Source: Pedobacter nutrimenti
GTDB lineage: Bacteria; Bacteroidota; Bacteroidia; Sphingobacteriales; Sphingobacteriaceae
DNA: 64,000 nt
NCBI RefSeq assembly: GCF_003208655.1
Contig: NZ_QKLU01000011.1
Location: 141,148-205,147 of the forward strand
Reading direction: 5' to 3'
Below the pieces are notes generated by a model. That model searched no databases. It worked only from the letters and a program-made list of their open reading frames with translations, and was not told the DNA's origin. Within the stretch, counting starts at the first letter, position 1, and each line of letters opens with the position of its first letter. Below are positions 16,679-26,295 of the stretch, piece after piece. The position numbers were made by a program, and so were the translations under genes.

Positions 16679-17563
16679 TTAAAAACTGTTTTTGATGCTG
16701 TTGTGCAGTGTTTTAGGACTCCAGTATCCACTGGCAATGATCCTTCTGATGGTAAACAGCGGATCGTTTTGGTCCCGCTTATCAGCCAGGGAAAAAGCCA
16801 TTCTGAAACCACGTTTTTTAAGTTCAGGAAAACCCTGTGCGTTCCACAAACCAAATGGATAAGCAAATTCGGTCATTTTTTTGCCTGTTATTTCTTCCAG
16901 CTTTTTTGTGGGTTTATCCAATTGTTCTTCCCAGTCTTTTCCCTGGTATTTTTTGAAATTTTTGTGGTCATAGGTATGGCTTCCAATCACATTACCTGCG
17001 TCAGATAGTTGTTTAATCTGTTCTTTAGTCATGTAATCAACGAATTTCCCTTTTCTTCCTATGGAAACGGTCATAATAAAATAAACTGCTTTAAAGCCAT
17101 ATTTTTTTAAAGTTGGGGCAGCTATGGTAAACTGGTCCATATCTGTATCGTCAAAAGTGAACATGATGGGTTTGCTTGGCAGTGGGGCACCCGTATTCAG
17201 ATAAGCATACAGCTGATCAGGTAAAATGGAATGGTAACCGCTATCTGCCAATAATTTAATCTGGTCTTTGAAGTTTTGTATTTCTACAATATAGTCTTTT
17301 CCAACTTTTCCATCAGTGGGTTTCCAATTCCGGATCTGGTGGTAACATAAAACTGGTACCTGTTTACGGGAAAGGATGGTTTTTGCATCAGCTGGTTTTA
17401 TTTTTGAAACATCAACCGGCCTGGTCTGATCTGCAGCTTTTTCACTTTGTACAGTGGTATCTTTACTGTTTTCTGTGTCTTTGGCACTGGTTTGAGATTT
17501 AGACTGGCATCCGGCTGTTAGAATCAGGGCTGCGGCTGTAATGGACAGGAAATATTTCTTCAT
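16679..17563 (-). CDS. Polysaccharide deacetylase lipoprotein (NodB/CE4 family)
   Basis: A 294-residue exported protein with a lipoprotein signal (lipobox LTAGC, Cys19), a Ser/Lys/Thr-rich spacer of about 35 residues and a NodB homology domain. Motif 1 is TFDDTD (catalytic base and metal Asp), motif 2 is SHTYDH (metal His pair), with FAYPFG as motif 3. Such enzymes remove N-acetyl groups from cell-surface glycans or poly-GlcNAc. Anchored at the periplasmic face or outer membrane. Monocistronic, divergent from the S9 peptidase. Confidence 0.9.
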   Translation of the reverse strand: MKKYFLSITAAALILTAGCQSKSQTSAKDTENSKDTTVQSEKAADQTRPVDVSKIKPADAKTILSRKQVPVLCYHQIRNWKPTDGKVGKDYIVEIQNFKDQIKLLADSGYHSILPDQLYAYLNTGAPLPSKPIMFTFDDTDMDQFTIAAPTLKKYGFKAVYFIMTVSIGRKGKFVDYMTKEQIKQLSDAGNVIGSHTYDHKNFKKYQGKDWEEQLDKPTKKLEEITGKKMTEFAYPFGLWNAQGFPELKKRGFRMAFSLADKRDQNDPLFTIRRIIASGYWSPKTLHNSIKNSF

Positions 17564-17670
17564 GTGTATAGATTTGGTGCAAAACTATAAAGATATCTTA
17601 TTTATTACAATGGTGCCGTCTTTGACAGCCTAATATTTCGATAATTTAGCCCAATTATAAACCCTTATCA

Positions 17671-20187
17671 ATGAAACCACTTTACTTTATGTTCTTTTTT
17701 GCTGCGGTCTCCGGATTTTCTGTCCATGCGCAGACAAAAACATTCACCTTAACGGAAAAAATTTCCGAAAGCCCCAAGGCGAATTATCAGTTGGCCTCCA
17801 GATTTTCTCCGGCTAAACTAAAAAAAATTGTTTATTCCACTTCAGTGGACCCGCACTGGCTAAAACTCAGTAACCGGTTCTGGTACGTCTATGAAACACC
17901 GGCAGGGAAACAATGGTATATGGTCGATCCGGCTGCGAAAAGCAAAAAGGCAATATTTAACCTTGCCAATCTGGCTGCAGAAATTACCACAATTGTTCGT
18001 GACCCCTTTGATGCCCAACATCTTCCTATTGAAGAACTTAAGTTTTCAAAAGATGAGAAGAGCATTACTTTTGAACTGAAAAGTACCATTGAAGAACTTA
18101 AAAAAGACAGAAAGGACAAAAAGGCGGCGGACTCCATGCAAAAGAAAGTTTTCTTTTTTAATTATGACATCGCTTCTGCCAAGCTGACTGAGGTTCCTAA
18201 CTATACCAAACCCAAAGCTAAGCCATCATGGGGTTCGGTTGCTCCGGATTCTTCTGCAATTATTTTTTCCAGAAATTATAATCTATACTGGATGGATAAA
18301 GCCAATTATATAAAAGCAGTTAAAAATGAAGAAGACAGTACTATTGTAGAGCACCAACTGACCAAAGATGGGGTTAAATTTTATGCTTATGGCAGCGATG
18401 GTGATGGAGAAAACAATGAGGAGAATGAAAAAAACAATAAGAAAAGAAGAAGGGCTTATGTTTTGTGGTCTCCAAATTCTAAATATTTCGTTTTAAACCG
18501 GGAAGACTCCCGCAAAGTGAAAGACCTTTGGGTAATCAACAATACTGCTGCGGGCAGGCCTACGCTGGAAACATATAAATATCAAATGCCAGGTGAAAAA
18601 GAGGCGCCTATAGATGAGATCCTGCTGTTTAATTTTCAAGCAAAGACTTATAAAAAACTAAACATTTCGGCTTTTAAGGACCAATCTGTTTCTTTGTGGG
18701 GAGCCCCATCTTTAAACAAAGACAGGGACAACGAATTCAGGCCCTCGGTTTGGTTGGGTAATGACAGTAAAATCTATTTTTCAAGAACGAGCAGGGATTT
18801 GAAGCGAATCGATGTCTGTATGGTAGACATCAATACAGAAAAGGTAAGCCCTTTAATTGATGAGCGTTTTAATACTTATGTAGAAATCAACAGACCCGGC
18901 CTTGTCAATGACGGTAAAGAAATTATTCATTGGTCGGAAAGAGACGGTTGGGCACATTTTTATCTTTTTGATGCAAATGGAAAATTAAAAAACCAGATTA
19001 CAAAAGGCGCTTTCCATTGTGAAAATATTGTAAACATAGATCAGAAAAACAGGGTATTGTATTTTACGGCAAATGGTAGAGAAGCCAAAGAAGATCCGTA
19101 TTACCTGCATTTGTACCGGATTAATTTTGATGGATCGGGAATGAAATTACTGAACCCGGGTGATTTTGACCATGCCATAAATATGAATGATGAAGCAAAG
19201 TATTTTGTGAATAATTTTTCCAGGGTGAACTCGGTGCCTAAATCACAATTGATGGACGGTAACGGAAACAAGGTAATGGATCTGGAAACAGCTGATTTAT
19301 CCCTTTTGATGGCTGCGGGTTATAAATTTCCGGAGCCCTTTAAAGTTAAAGCAGATGATGGGATCACAGATTTGTATGGCGTGATGTATAAACCTTTTGA
19401 TTTCGACCCGGCTAAAAAGTATCCTATTATAGAATATGTTTATCCCGGACCTCAAACCGAAGCGGTAAATAAATCATTTACAAAGAGCATGGACAATACG
19501 GACCGTTTGGCACAGCTTGGTTACATTGTTATTTCCATTGGTAACCGAGGGGGGAACCCGGCGCGCTCCAAATGGTATCATACTTTTGGTTATGGTAACC
19601 TAAGAGATTATGGCCTGGCAGATAAAAAGGTTGCTATAGAACAACTTGCAGATAAATACAGCTTCATTGATATTTCAAGAGTAGGTATTACAGGACACTC
19701 CGGAGGTGGTTTTATGTCAACTGCTGCAATGCTGGTATATCCTGATTTCTTTAAAGTGGCGGTATCAAAAGCAGGAAACCATGACAATAGCATTTATAAC
19801 CGTTGGTGGAGTGAAAAACATCACGGGGTAAAAGAAATTGTTTCGGCAAAAGGTGACACAACCTTTAAATACAACATTGATAAAAACCCGGAGATCGCAA
19901 AAAACCTGAAAGGCCACTTAATGATTATGACCGGAGATATTGACAACAATGTTCATCCTGCCAATACCATCAGACTGGCCAATGCTTTAATGAAAGCAGG
20001 TAAAAGATTTGAATTTGTCATCTTGCCAGGACAAAGACACGGTTTTGGCGATTTAACTGAATATGCTTTCTGGAAGCTTGCAGATCATTTTAACAAATAC
20101 CTGATTGGTGATTTTACACAGCCCGATCAGGTGGATATTTTAGAGATTGACCGGGAGCAGGAACGCAACGGAAAGAGTGGGGGCTAA
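17671..20187 (+). CDS. S9 family peptidase (DPP IV/prolyl oligopeptidase type)
   Basis: An 838-residue exported serine peptidase: signal peptide (residues 1-20, ending SVHAQ), beta-propeller domain to about residue 560, and alpha/beta-hydrolase domain with S677 in GHSGGGF, D758 in MTGDIDNNV and H790 in GQRHGF. This is the DPP IV-like arrangement, cleaving dipeptides or acyl-peptides in the periplasm. An unusual Asn/Glu/Lys-rich insert (about residues 247-267) sits in a propeller loop. A promoter-like TTTG-N17-TAATTTAG lies at 17621-17649. Followed by a strong terminator. Confidence 0.92.
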   Translation: MKPLYFMFFFAAVSGFSVHAQTKTFTLTEKISESPKANYQLASRFSPAKLKKIVYSTSVDPHWLKLSNRFWYVYETPAGKQWYMVDPAAKSKKAIFNLANLAAEITTIVRDPFDAQHLPIEELKFSKDEKSITFELKSTIEELKKDRKDKKAADSMQKKVFFFNYDIASAKLTEVPNYTKPKAKPSWGSVAPDSSAIIFSRNYNLYWMDKANYIKAVKNEEDSTIVEHQLTKDGVKFYAYGSDGDGENNEENEKNNKKRRRAYVLWSPNSKYFVLNREDSRKVKDLWVINNTAAGRPTLETYKYQMPGEKEAPIDEILLFNFQAKTYKKLNISAFKDQSVSLWGAPSLNKDRDNEFRPSVWLGNDSKIYFSRTSRDLKRIDVCMVDINTEKVSPLIDERFNTYVEINRPGLVNDGKEIIHWSERDGWAHFYLFDANGKLKNQITKGAFHCENIVNIDQKNRVLYFTANGREAKEDPYYLHLYRINFDGSGMKLLNPGDFDHAINMNDEAKYFVNNFSRVNSVPKSQLMDGNGNKVMDLETADLSLLMAAGYKFPEPFKVKADDGITDLYGVMYKPFDFDPAKKYPIIEYVYPGPQTEAVNKSFTKSMDNTDRLAQLGYIVISIGNRGGNPARSKWYHTFGYGNLRDYGLADKKVAIEQLADKYSFIDISRVGITGHSGGGFMSTAAMLVYPDFFKVAVSKAGNHDNSIYNRWWSEKHHGVKEIVSAKGDTTFKYNIDKNPEIAKNLKGHLMIMTGDIDNNVHPANTIRLANALMKAGKRFEFVILPGQRHGFGDLTEYAFWKLADHFNKYLIGDFTQPDQVDILEIDREQERNGKSGG

Positions 20188-20200
20188 TTGGTCCAGACAT

Positions 20201-20237
20201 AAAAAAGCCCTGTCATTTAAAATGACAGGGCTTTTTT
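20201..20237. terminator. Bidirectional terminator
   Basis: Eighteen-base arms beginning AAAAAAGCCCTGTCATTT and ending in GCTTTTTT, separated by a single base. It lies between the S9 peptidase and the convergent barrel protein. Confidence 0.9.
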
Positions 20238-20257
20238 ATGCGATTAAGTAGAAGTTC

Positions 20258-20860
20258 CTAGAAGTGGAACATTACACCTAATTTAGGAGCAAAAGTATTT
20301 GCATCTAAACCGAAAGAGTTTGAAGTCGCTTTAGCGCCAGTTCCTTCAGCTTTGAATTGGTTGTGAGCATATTCTAAACCATTAACTGAAACTTCGATAC
20401 CGATGTGTTTAGTAGGGTAGAAAGCAAAACCTGGAGCAACAGTTACACCAATGTTAGTTGTAGTACCTAATTTAGCACCAGTGTTGCCATTAGCATCAAC
20501 TAATTTAGCAGTACCAAATTCCATAGGAACAGCAAGTTGTCCGAAGAATTTGAATTGCTCAGATAAAGCAACATAGTAACGTCCAAAAGGAGCAACCTGG
20601 AAAGCCTGAGTTAATTTTTTGTCACTAACTGCTTTGTCATAAGTATAACCAACACCAGTACCGATTGCAAAGTTATTGCTTACAAAATAGCCAATGCTAG
20701 GTACAACGCTGAAACTAACATCAGATTTTGCAGCGCCACTCACTTTTGTAGAGTTAAAACCTACGTTACCACCCAGCATAATTTTTCCTTTTTCAGTTTG
20801 AGCTTGAGTACTGAAAGCTAAAGCAGCAACTGCAACGATTGATAATAGTAATTTTTTCAT
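20258..20860 (-). CDS. Small outer-membrane beta-barrel protein
   Basis: A 200-residue protein with a clear signal peptide (MKKLLLSIVAVAALAFSTQA) followed by alternating hydrophobic strands with a C-terminal Phe (LGVMFHF), the signature of an eight-stranded OmpW/OmpX-like barrel. Codon use is strongly biased to common codons, suggesting high expression. Function within the outer membrane is unknown. Confidence 0.85.
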   Translation of the reverse strand: MKKLLLSIVAVAALAFSTQAQTEKGKIMLGGNVGFNSTKVSGAAKSDVSFSVVPSIGYFVSNNFAIGTGVGYTYDKAVSDKKLTQAFQVAPFGRYYVALSEQFKFFGQLAVPMEFGTAKLVDANGNTGAKLGTTTNIGVTVAPGFAFYPTKHIGIEVSVNGLEYAHNQFKAEGTGAKATSNSFGLDANTFAPKLGVMFHF

Positions 20861-21259
20861 TTTTTTATGATTTAATTTGTACTAAGGCCAATTTTTTTAT
20901 TTTAATATATTTTGACCATTGTTGTCATATAGTCAATGCCTGTGCCAAAGAAATATTTACACTGGAAGCTGTATTGGCTGTTTTTTGTAAAGTGTTAATT
21001 TATAGGTTGATAAAAAAAATGGATTTGGCCTTTATTATTTTGCGATGACAATTAATGTTTTTTTAATATGAAATTAACAAAAGAAAAATAAGTCAATTTG
21101 ACTTTATTTGTTAGCCTGTCAGTTTTTTTAGTGTACAAATTGGCAGATTTTCTGACGGAAAATCCGGAAACCGTTAATACTGCAGGCCGGTCTTGGCCTT
21201 TTTGGAAAAAAAATACACTTTAATAAAACCTTTATACCCCCTATAAACGTTATTGACTT
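20861..21259. other. Intergenic region between divergent barrel protein and GH130 genes
   Basis: Very AT-rich. An inverted repeat AAGTCA...TGACTT lies around 21091-21108, and a weak hairpin AGGCC (21184-21188)/GGCCT (21195-21199) with a T-run is about 55 bases before the GH130 ATG and could act as an attenuator. No gene or known riboswitch recognised. Confidence 0.35.
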
Positions 21260-22738
21260 ATGAGATTGTCTATAGACCGCAAACCTGTAAAAGTATACCC
21301 TGATCCCAAACGCGTTATCGCAAGGTTTTTCTTTAACGGAAATGACAGGGCAAAGGAAGTCATTAAACTTGTTTTAAAGCTTTCGTCTGAGGAGGTTTTT
21401 GGAATTATCTCCCCTTTACTGCAGGAATATTCCAAAAGGCACCGTAACATCACTAAAATTCTGGCGCGTCATTGTAAAAAGATAAAGAGCTGTATTGAAG
21501 AAGTAGGTGTGGATTATGATGCCCTGGATAAATATCAGAAACTTTTACTGGGCTCTTATTTTACGCATGAATATTCCATAGAGTCCGCTGCTTTTTTTAA
21601 TCCTTCCATTGTGGAAGATCCCGATCAGTCGGATCTGGTTGAAGGGGAGAAAAGGGTCATCATCAGTTTCAGGGCTGTCGGAGAGGGGCATATTTCTTCC
21701 GTTGTTTTCCGGCGGGCCTTACTGGACCAGGACAATAACATTACGGTTATTCCCTCGGGGAATTATATAGATGAGGCCGAGGTTATTAAAAATGCGGTGT
21801 ACAACAAAAAGCTATTTCTTAAAAAGGCTATAGATTCAAAAATTGATGAAGAGATTTTGAATGAGGTTGACGCTAAGCTTGAAGACCGGTTTGATTATGC
21901 CCTGCTCAGAAGAATTATTATTGATTCCAGAAATTTGCAGGAAGATGACCTTAAAAAATTGGAATACGATAAGATTTTATGGCTTTCTGATACCTATCAT
22001 GAAATGAGTTTTTCCAGGGATACGGATATTTCAGACCGGGTCATATTTCCAATTTCCGAATTTGAGCGGAAAGGAATAGAAGACGCGCGCTTTGTGCGTT
22101 TTGTAAAAGAGGATGGAAGCATCATTTATTATGCGACTTATACTGCCTTTGACGGGGCGATGATTATGCCAAAGCTTTTGCAAACAACAGATTTCTATGA
22201 TTTTAAAGTCAGTCCGCTTCATGGATTGGGTGCCCAAAATAAGAACCTGGCTTTGTTTCCACGGAAAATCAATGGAAAATACGCCATGATGTCCCGTATT
22301 GATGGCTGGAACAACTACCTGATGTATTCAGACAGAATTACCGTCTGGGATCACCCTGTTAAGCTGCAACAACCTGAATTTCCCTGGGAATACATACAAA
22401 TTGGGAATTGTGGTTCTCCTATTGAAACTCCGGACGGCTGGCTGATTATCACCCATGGAGTAGGCCCCATGAGAAGATATTGTCTGGGCGCGAGTCTGCT
22501 GGATTTAGAAGATCCCTCTATTGAAATTGGCCGTTTACATGAGCCGCTCGTTATACCAAATAATGATGAAAGAGAGGGTTATGTCCCAAATGTGCTCTAT
22601 TCCTGCGGTTCTATTGTCCATAATGGGGAATTGATTATCCCTTATGGGTTGTCTGATTATTGTTCTTCGTTTGCTTCTGTAAAGCTTGATTTGTTACTCG
22701 AAAGGCTAAAAAACTCTGAAAGCAAAGTCAAAGTTTAA
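21260..22738 (+). CDS. GH130 family beta-mannoside phosphorylase/mannosidase
   Basis: Five-bladed propeller enzyme of GH130, which phosphorolyses or hydrolyses beta-mannosides. The diagnostic motif GIEDARFVRF (catalytic Asp region) is followed by YYATYTAFDG, KNLALFPRKINGKYAMMSR and WEYIQIGNCGSPIETPDGW. At 492 aa it is longer than the usual 320-390, with an all-alpha N-terminal extension of about 130 residues, as in some Bacteroidota members. No signal peptide, so it works on intracellular oligosaccharides. It converges on two GT4 genes with a 4-bp overlap, suggesting a shared mannoside made and recycled inside the cell. Phosphorylase and hydrolase cannot be separated here. Confidence 0.88.
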   Translation: MRLSIDRKPVKVYPDPKRVIARFFFNGNDRAKEVIKLVLKLSSEEVFGIISPLLQEYSKRHRNITKILARHCKKIKSCIEEVGVDYDALDKYQKLLLGSYFTHEYSIESAAFFNPSIVEDPDQSDLVEGEKRVIISFRAVGEGHISSVVFRRALLDQDNNITVIPSGNYIDEAEVIKNAVYNKKLFLKKAIDSKIDEEILNEVDAKLEDRFDYALLRRIIIDSRNLQEDDLKKLEYDKILWLSDTYHEMSFSRDTDISDRVIFPISEFERKGIEDARFVRFVKEDGSIIYYATYTAFDGAMIMPKLLQTTDFYDFKVSPLHGLGAQNKNLALFPRKINGKYAMMSRIDGWNNYLMYSDRITVWDHPVKLQQPEFPWEYIQIGNCGSPIETPDGWLIITHGVGPMRRYCLGASLLDLEDPSIEIGRLHEPLVIPNNDEREGYVPNVLYSCGSIVHNGELIIPYGLSDYCSSFASVKLDLLLERLKNSESKVKV

Positions 22739-23742
22739 GTCTTCAATATCTGACGATATATTTTAAGGTAATCCTCTACCATCTTATCCATAGAAAACCT
22801 GCTCGCTGCCTCTTTTCGGCATAGGCTTCTGTCTATAAAGGAGATGTTTTTAACTGCTTCTACGGCCTGCTCTATAGTATTGACCAGAAAACCTGTTTCT
22901 CCATGTCGGATCAGTTCCGGCATCGCGCCCCTATGGTAAGCAATAACCGGGGTGCCGCAGAGCATAGATTCCACAACACTTAAACCAAAAGGCTCATCGA
23001 AGCCAATGGGATGAAGTAATGCATATGCAGAGCCCAGTAATTCATCTCTTTTTTCAGGCCCTGCTGCCCCCAGAAAAACAATATTTTCGTTTAAATGAGG
23101 CTCTACTTCATTTTTAAAGTAGTGTTCATCTTGTATAATGCCCGCAATGATGAGCTTTCTGTTGCTTTTTAAGGCAATTTGTATGGCCTCTGCCGTACCT
23201 TTATCCCGATGGATTCGTCCAAAAAAGAGTAAATAATCTTCCGTGGCCGGTTTAAAAGTGAATGCTGCGGGATCCAGACCATTGTAGACCGTCCCTGCAT
23301 AATTTAGCAGGGGATGCCGGTTGGCGTCGCTGATGGATACATAATGACAATGTGTATTGTATTTTTGATAAACGGGTACAATTTTCTCAGAAGAAAAGCC
23401 ATGTATAGTAGTTACAATGGGCGGTTTGATGAGTTTGGAATAGCTAAGGGGCAGAAAATCAAAATGATTGTGGATCAGGTCAAAAGAAGAAGCCTGTTCC
23501 ATTAAATGGCTAATGTGCAAACACTCCAAAACTTTTGCATCCTGATTGCGGTCCTCTTCATAACCTGCGGATACTACAGAATCGAGTTTGGCGGCCGTGA
23601 GGGAATCTGCGGTTGCAAAAAGGGTTGCCTCTATGCCCTGGTCGTGTAATCCCTCCGTCAGATTAGAGGCCATTTGTTCCCAGGGTCCATAATGGCGGGG
23701 TGGTGTCCGCCAGGCAACCGGGGCAAGTACAGCTACTTTCAT
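22735..23742 (-). CDS. GT4 family glycosyltransferase
   Basis: A 335-residue GT-B retaining glycosyltransferase. N-terminal acceptor domain starts with the MKVAVLAPVAWRTPPRHYGP loop; C-terminal nucleotide-sugar domain has FFGRIHRDKGT, the EPFGLSVVESMLCGTPVIAYHRGAMPEL donor-site stretch split over 270-300, and HGETGFLV. Cytosolic or membrane-associated. Its 3' end overlaps GH130 by 4 bp and its start lies 11 bp after the stop of the next, larger GT, so the two GTs form an operon. Donor and acceptor unknown; mannose is guessed from GH130. Confidence 0.88.
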   Translation of the reverse strand: MKVAVLAPVAWRTPPRHYGPWEQMASNLTEGLHDQGIEATLFATADSLTAAKLDSVVSAGYEEDRNQDAKVLECLHISHLMEQASSFDLIHNHFDFLPLSYSKLIKPPIVTTIHGFSSEKIVPVYQKYNTHCHYVSISDANRHPLLNYAGTVYNGLDPAAFTFKPATEDYLLFFGRIHRDKGTAEAIQIALKSNRKLIIAGIIQDEHYFKNEVEPHLNENIVFLGAAGPEKRDELLGSAYALLHPIGFDEPFGLSVVESMLCGTPVIAYHRGAMPELIRHGETGFLVNTIEQAVEAVKNISFIDRSLCRKEAASRFSMDKMVEDYLKIYRQILKT

Positions 23743-23753
23743 ATCGGGCAGAG

Positions 23754-26021
23754 TTAAACCTTTTGAGTGTCAAAGATTTCGGTATCCCTGAATTCATATT
23801 CAAATTCAAGGGCTTTAAGTACAACCAGATGAGAGATCCAATAAGCCAGCGTACTTTCTGCACCCTGGTTTCTGTTTACCCCATGAGCTTGTAAGCCATC
23901 ACCGCAACCTTTTGTTTCGTGGTCGTAAAGCGGAAGCCGGAGGCTGTTTTCCCCAAGAAACCACTGATAGCTCAGATACATTTGCTTAATGTACTTGAGT
24001 TCATGACTGATTTCATAAGCCTTAAAGTACATCAGTACCATGGCCATCGTTTCTATGGCCTGCTGGTCATAATGAGCCATTTTTTTATCGCGGTACAACC
24101 AGCCATCATTACCTACCGGATTTAAATACCCTTTGTCCAGGGTGCGTTTGGTCAGGTAGTTTAAACTTTCCATGGCAATATGTAAAGATTCCGGGTCCCG
24201 GGTTGTCTCATAATGGCAAAGCAAGGCCAGAGGCAAAATGGCATTATCATAGGTCATTTGTTCTTCAAACCAATGCCATTTATCCCCCCTCTGATTTTTA
24301 TACGCTGTTTTTAACGGGGCAGCCAGCTGGTTCATTTCTTCGACCATCCCTTCATCTGCCGGGTGTGATTTTAGAAAACTGCTGATGCCAATCATTGTAT
24401 TGGCAATGCCCCTGAGGTGCTCCAGGCGTTTAAAATGGGGGATCGATTTCAAAAATAATTCCCGGGCAAACTCCCTGTAAGAATTGTTTGGCGCATTGTT
24501 GATCAGATAACCCAACGCCCAAATGGTTCTCCCAAAGGAATCCTCGGAACCGACCTCATCGAGATATTCCCTTCTAAAACTCAAAAAATTGCGAAAATTG
24601 CCATCCTCACATTGCATGTACTGGATATAGCTCAGGTATACGGGTAACAATTGCAAGGCAATTTTACTTTTGTTTTGCTGGTAGGCAAGTATAGAGGCAA
24701 TCAAGGCTCTGGAATTATCATCCAGACAATAACCTTCTTTCAGGTTCGGGATACCATATTTCGCATGCTGCACAATGCCGGTATCATCTGTAAGTCTCTG
24801 GATGTGTGCAAAACTAAATGCGGGCATCATATCCGGGTCAATAATGGGCCTGTTCTCTTCGGCGGCAAGCTCTGACTTGCTGATGGCGTCCTTTAAGGTT
24901 TCAATAAAAACCTTGCCCGTGCTGGGCCATCGTAAATGCAGGCCATATTCATAAGCGTTCCTTTTTAATTTAAGGAGACTTTTAGGGTCATCAAAGAGTT
25001 CATTGACGATATTGGCCAGACTTTCATAATCCCTGAAATCAAAAAGTTTTCCGCGGTTGTCAGCAAGGAGTTCCTGAGCATGCCAGTAAGGGGTGGAAAT
25101 CACTGCTGCCCCGGAGCCGACCGCATAGGATAAAGTTCCGCTGACAATTTGAGCCTCGTTCAGGTAAGGTGTAATATACATATCCGAGGCCGTCAGAAAA
25201 TCAAATAATTCTTCTTCGGAAACGAATTTATTAATGAAGGTAATGTTGTTCTCTACATTTAGTTTCCGTGCCAGTTTTTTCAAACTGTCCCGGTATTCTT
25301 CACCGGAATTTCGGATGACACCCGGGTGTGTTGTTCCTAAAATGACATACATCACATCCGGATGTTTTTCTACAATTTTGGGCAAGGCTTCAATTACGGT
25401 TTCCAGTCCTTTGTTCCTGCTGATCAGGCCAAATGTAAAAAGGACCTTTTTGTTTTTGAAAGCAAGGGAGGATTTTACCGGGTTGTTTACTTTGGCTTCC
25501 AGGTCTGGAACACCATGTTCAATCAGTTGAATTTTTTCCAGTGGAATCTCATAAACACTGGTTAGAAAACCAACCGCCCTGTTGCTCATCACTATAATTT
25601 TGGAAGAATATTTTGCAATTTCCCTGATAATGGTCAGTTGCATAAAATTAGGGTCCTTTAAAACGGTATGAAGAATGGTAATCAACGGTTTTTGCAGACG
25701 GGCAATTAAGGGCAAAATGTACACTCCGTTTTCGCCGCCATATATACCAAATTCATGTTCAAGAATACAGGCGTCAGATAAACTGGTGTTGATGTAATCG
25801 GCACCTCTTATATAGTCCTTCTGATTTTCCTGGCGGATGATGTATTTGACCTCTTTGGGATATTCATACTCATTTAAATTTTCCGAGTCATTCATGGCCA
25901 CAACAAAACTGTCACTTGAGATTGTTTTTTTATCATGGCCAATGGCATTGAGTAAGTTGTTGTTAAAAGTGGCAATACCGCATTCACGGGGTGGGTAGGA
26001 AGATATATAAGCGAGTTTCAT
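23754..26021 (-). CDS. GT4 glycosyltransferase fused to a C-terminal (alpha/alpha)-barrel domain
   Basis: A 755-residue two-domain protein. Residues 1-370 are a GT4 fold: MKLAYISSYPPRECGIATF opening, TFGLISRNKGLETVIEALPKI, and a donor-site region with YLNEAQIVSGTLSYAVGSG. From about 400 to the end the sequence is helical with repeated aromatic-rich hairpins (CLDDNSRALIAS, DSFGRTIWALGYLI, WHWFEEQMTYDNAILPLAL), like the six-hairpin glycosidase-type barrels. The fusion suggests a bifunctional enzyme that builds and trims or senses a glycan. First gene of the minus-strand GT pair; divergent from an MFS transporter. Confidence 0.85.
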   Translation of the reverse strand: MKLAYISSYPPRECGIATFNNNLLNAIGHDKKTISSDSFVVAMNDSENLNEYEYPKEVKYIIRQENQKDYIRGADYINTSLSDACILEHEFGIYGGENGVYILPLIARLQKPLITILHTVLKDPNFMQLTIIREIAKYSSKIIVMSNRAVGFLTSVYEIPLEKIQLIEHGVPDLEAKVNNPVKSSLAFKNKKVLFTFGLISRNKGLETVIEALPKIVEKHPDVMYVILGTTHPGVIRNSGEEYRDSLKKLARKLNVENNITFINKFVSEEELFDFLTASDMYITPYLNEAQIVSGTLSYAVGSGAAVISTPYWHAQELLADNRGKLFDFRDYESLANIVNELFDDPKSLLKLKRNAYEYGLHLRWPSTGKVFIETLKDAISKSELAAEENRPIIDPDMMPAFSFAHIQRLTDDTGIVQHAKYGIPNLKEGYCLDDNSRALIASILAYQQNKSKIALQLLPVYLSYIQYMQCEDGNFRNFLSFRREYLDEVGSEDSFGRTIWALGYLINNAPNNSYREFARELFLKSIPHFKRLEHLRGIANTMIGISSFLKSHPADEGMVEEMNQLAAPLKTAYKNQRGDKWHWFEEQMTYDNAILPLALLCHYETTRDPESLHIAMESLNYLTKRTLDKGYLNPVGNDGWLYRDKKMAHYDQQAIETMAMVLMYFKAYEISHELKYIKQMYLSYQWFLGENSLRLPLYDHETKGCGDGLQAHGVNRNQGAESTLAYWISHLVVLKALEFEYEFRDTEIFDTQKV

Positions 26022-26178
26022 GGATCATTCTAGTTGATTGTATAAAGAACAATTAATATCCTGAAATGTTCGTTTTTCGAAAATTAATAAGAACAAGTCT
26101 TTTAAATTTGCTGTTTAAGCGTGTTTTGAACTGGAATAGTGTGGTTTTTTCGGTAAATAGGGGCGTTTTGAGAAATTT

Positions 26179-26216
26179 GTTAAACAAAATAAAATTTTTA
26201 CAATAAAATGTTTAAC
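26179..26216. repeat. Inverted repeat GTTAAACA/TGTTTAAC in the GT-MFS intergenic region
   Basis: Exact 8-bp inverted copies at 26179-26186 and 26209-26216, with a third related GTTTAAAACA at 26220-26229. It lies 80-120 bp before the MFS start and could be an operator for it or for the divergent glycosyltransferases. The surrounding 270 bp hold no gene. Confidence 0.4.
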
Positions 26217-26295
26217 TATCGTTTAAAACATCGAAGTCTTAAAATTGATTATGGGATAAATTTTTACCTTAGCAGAAGATTTTCAATAATATTCA

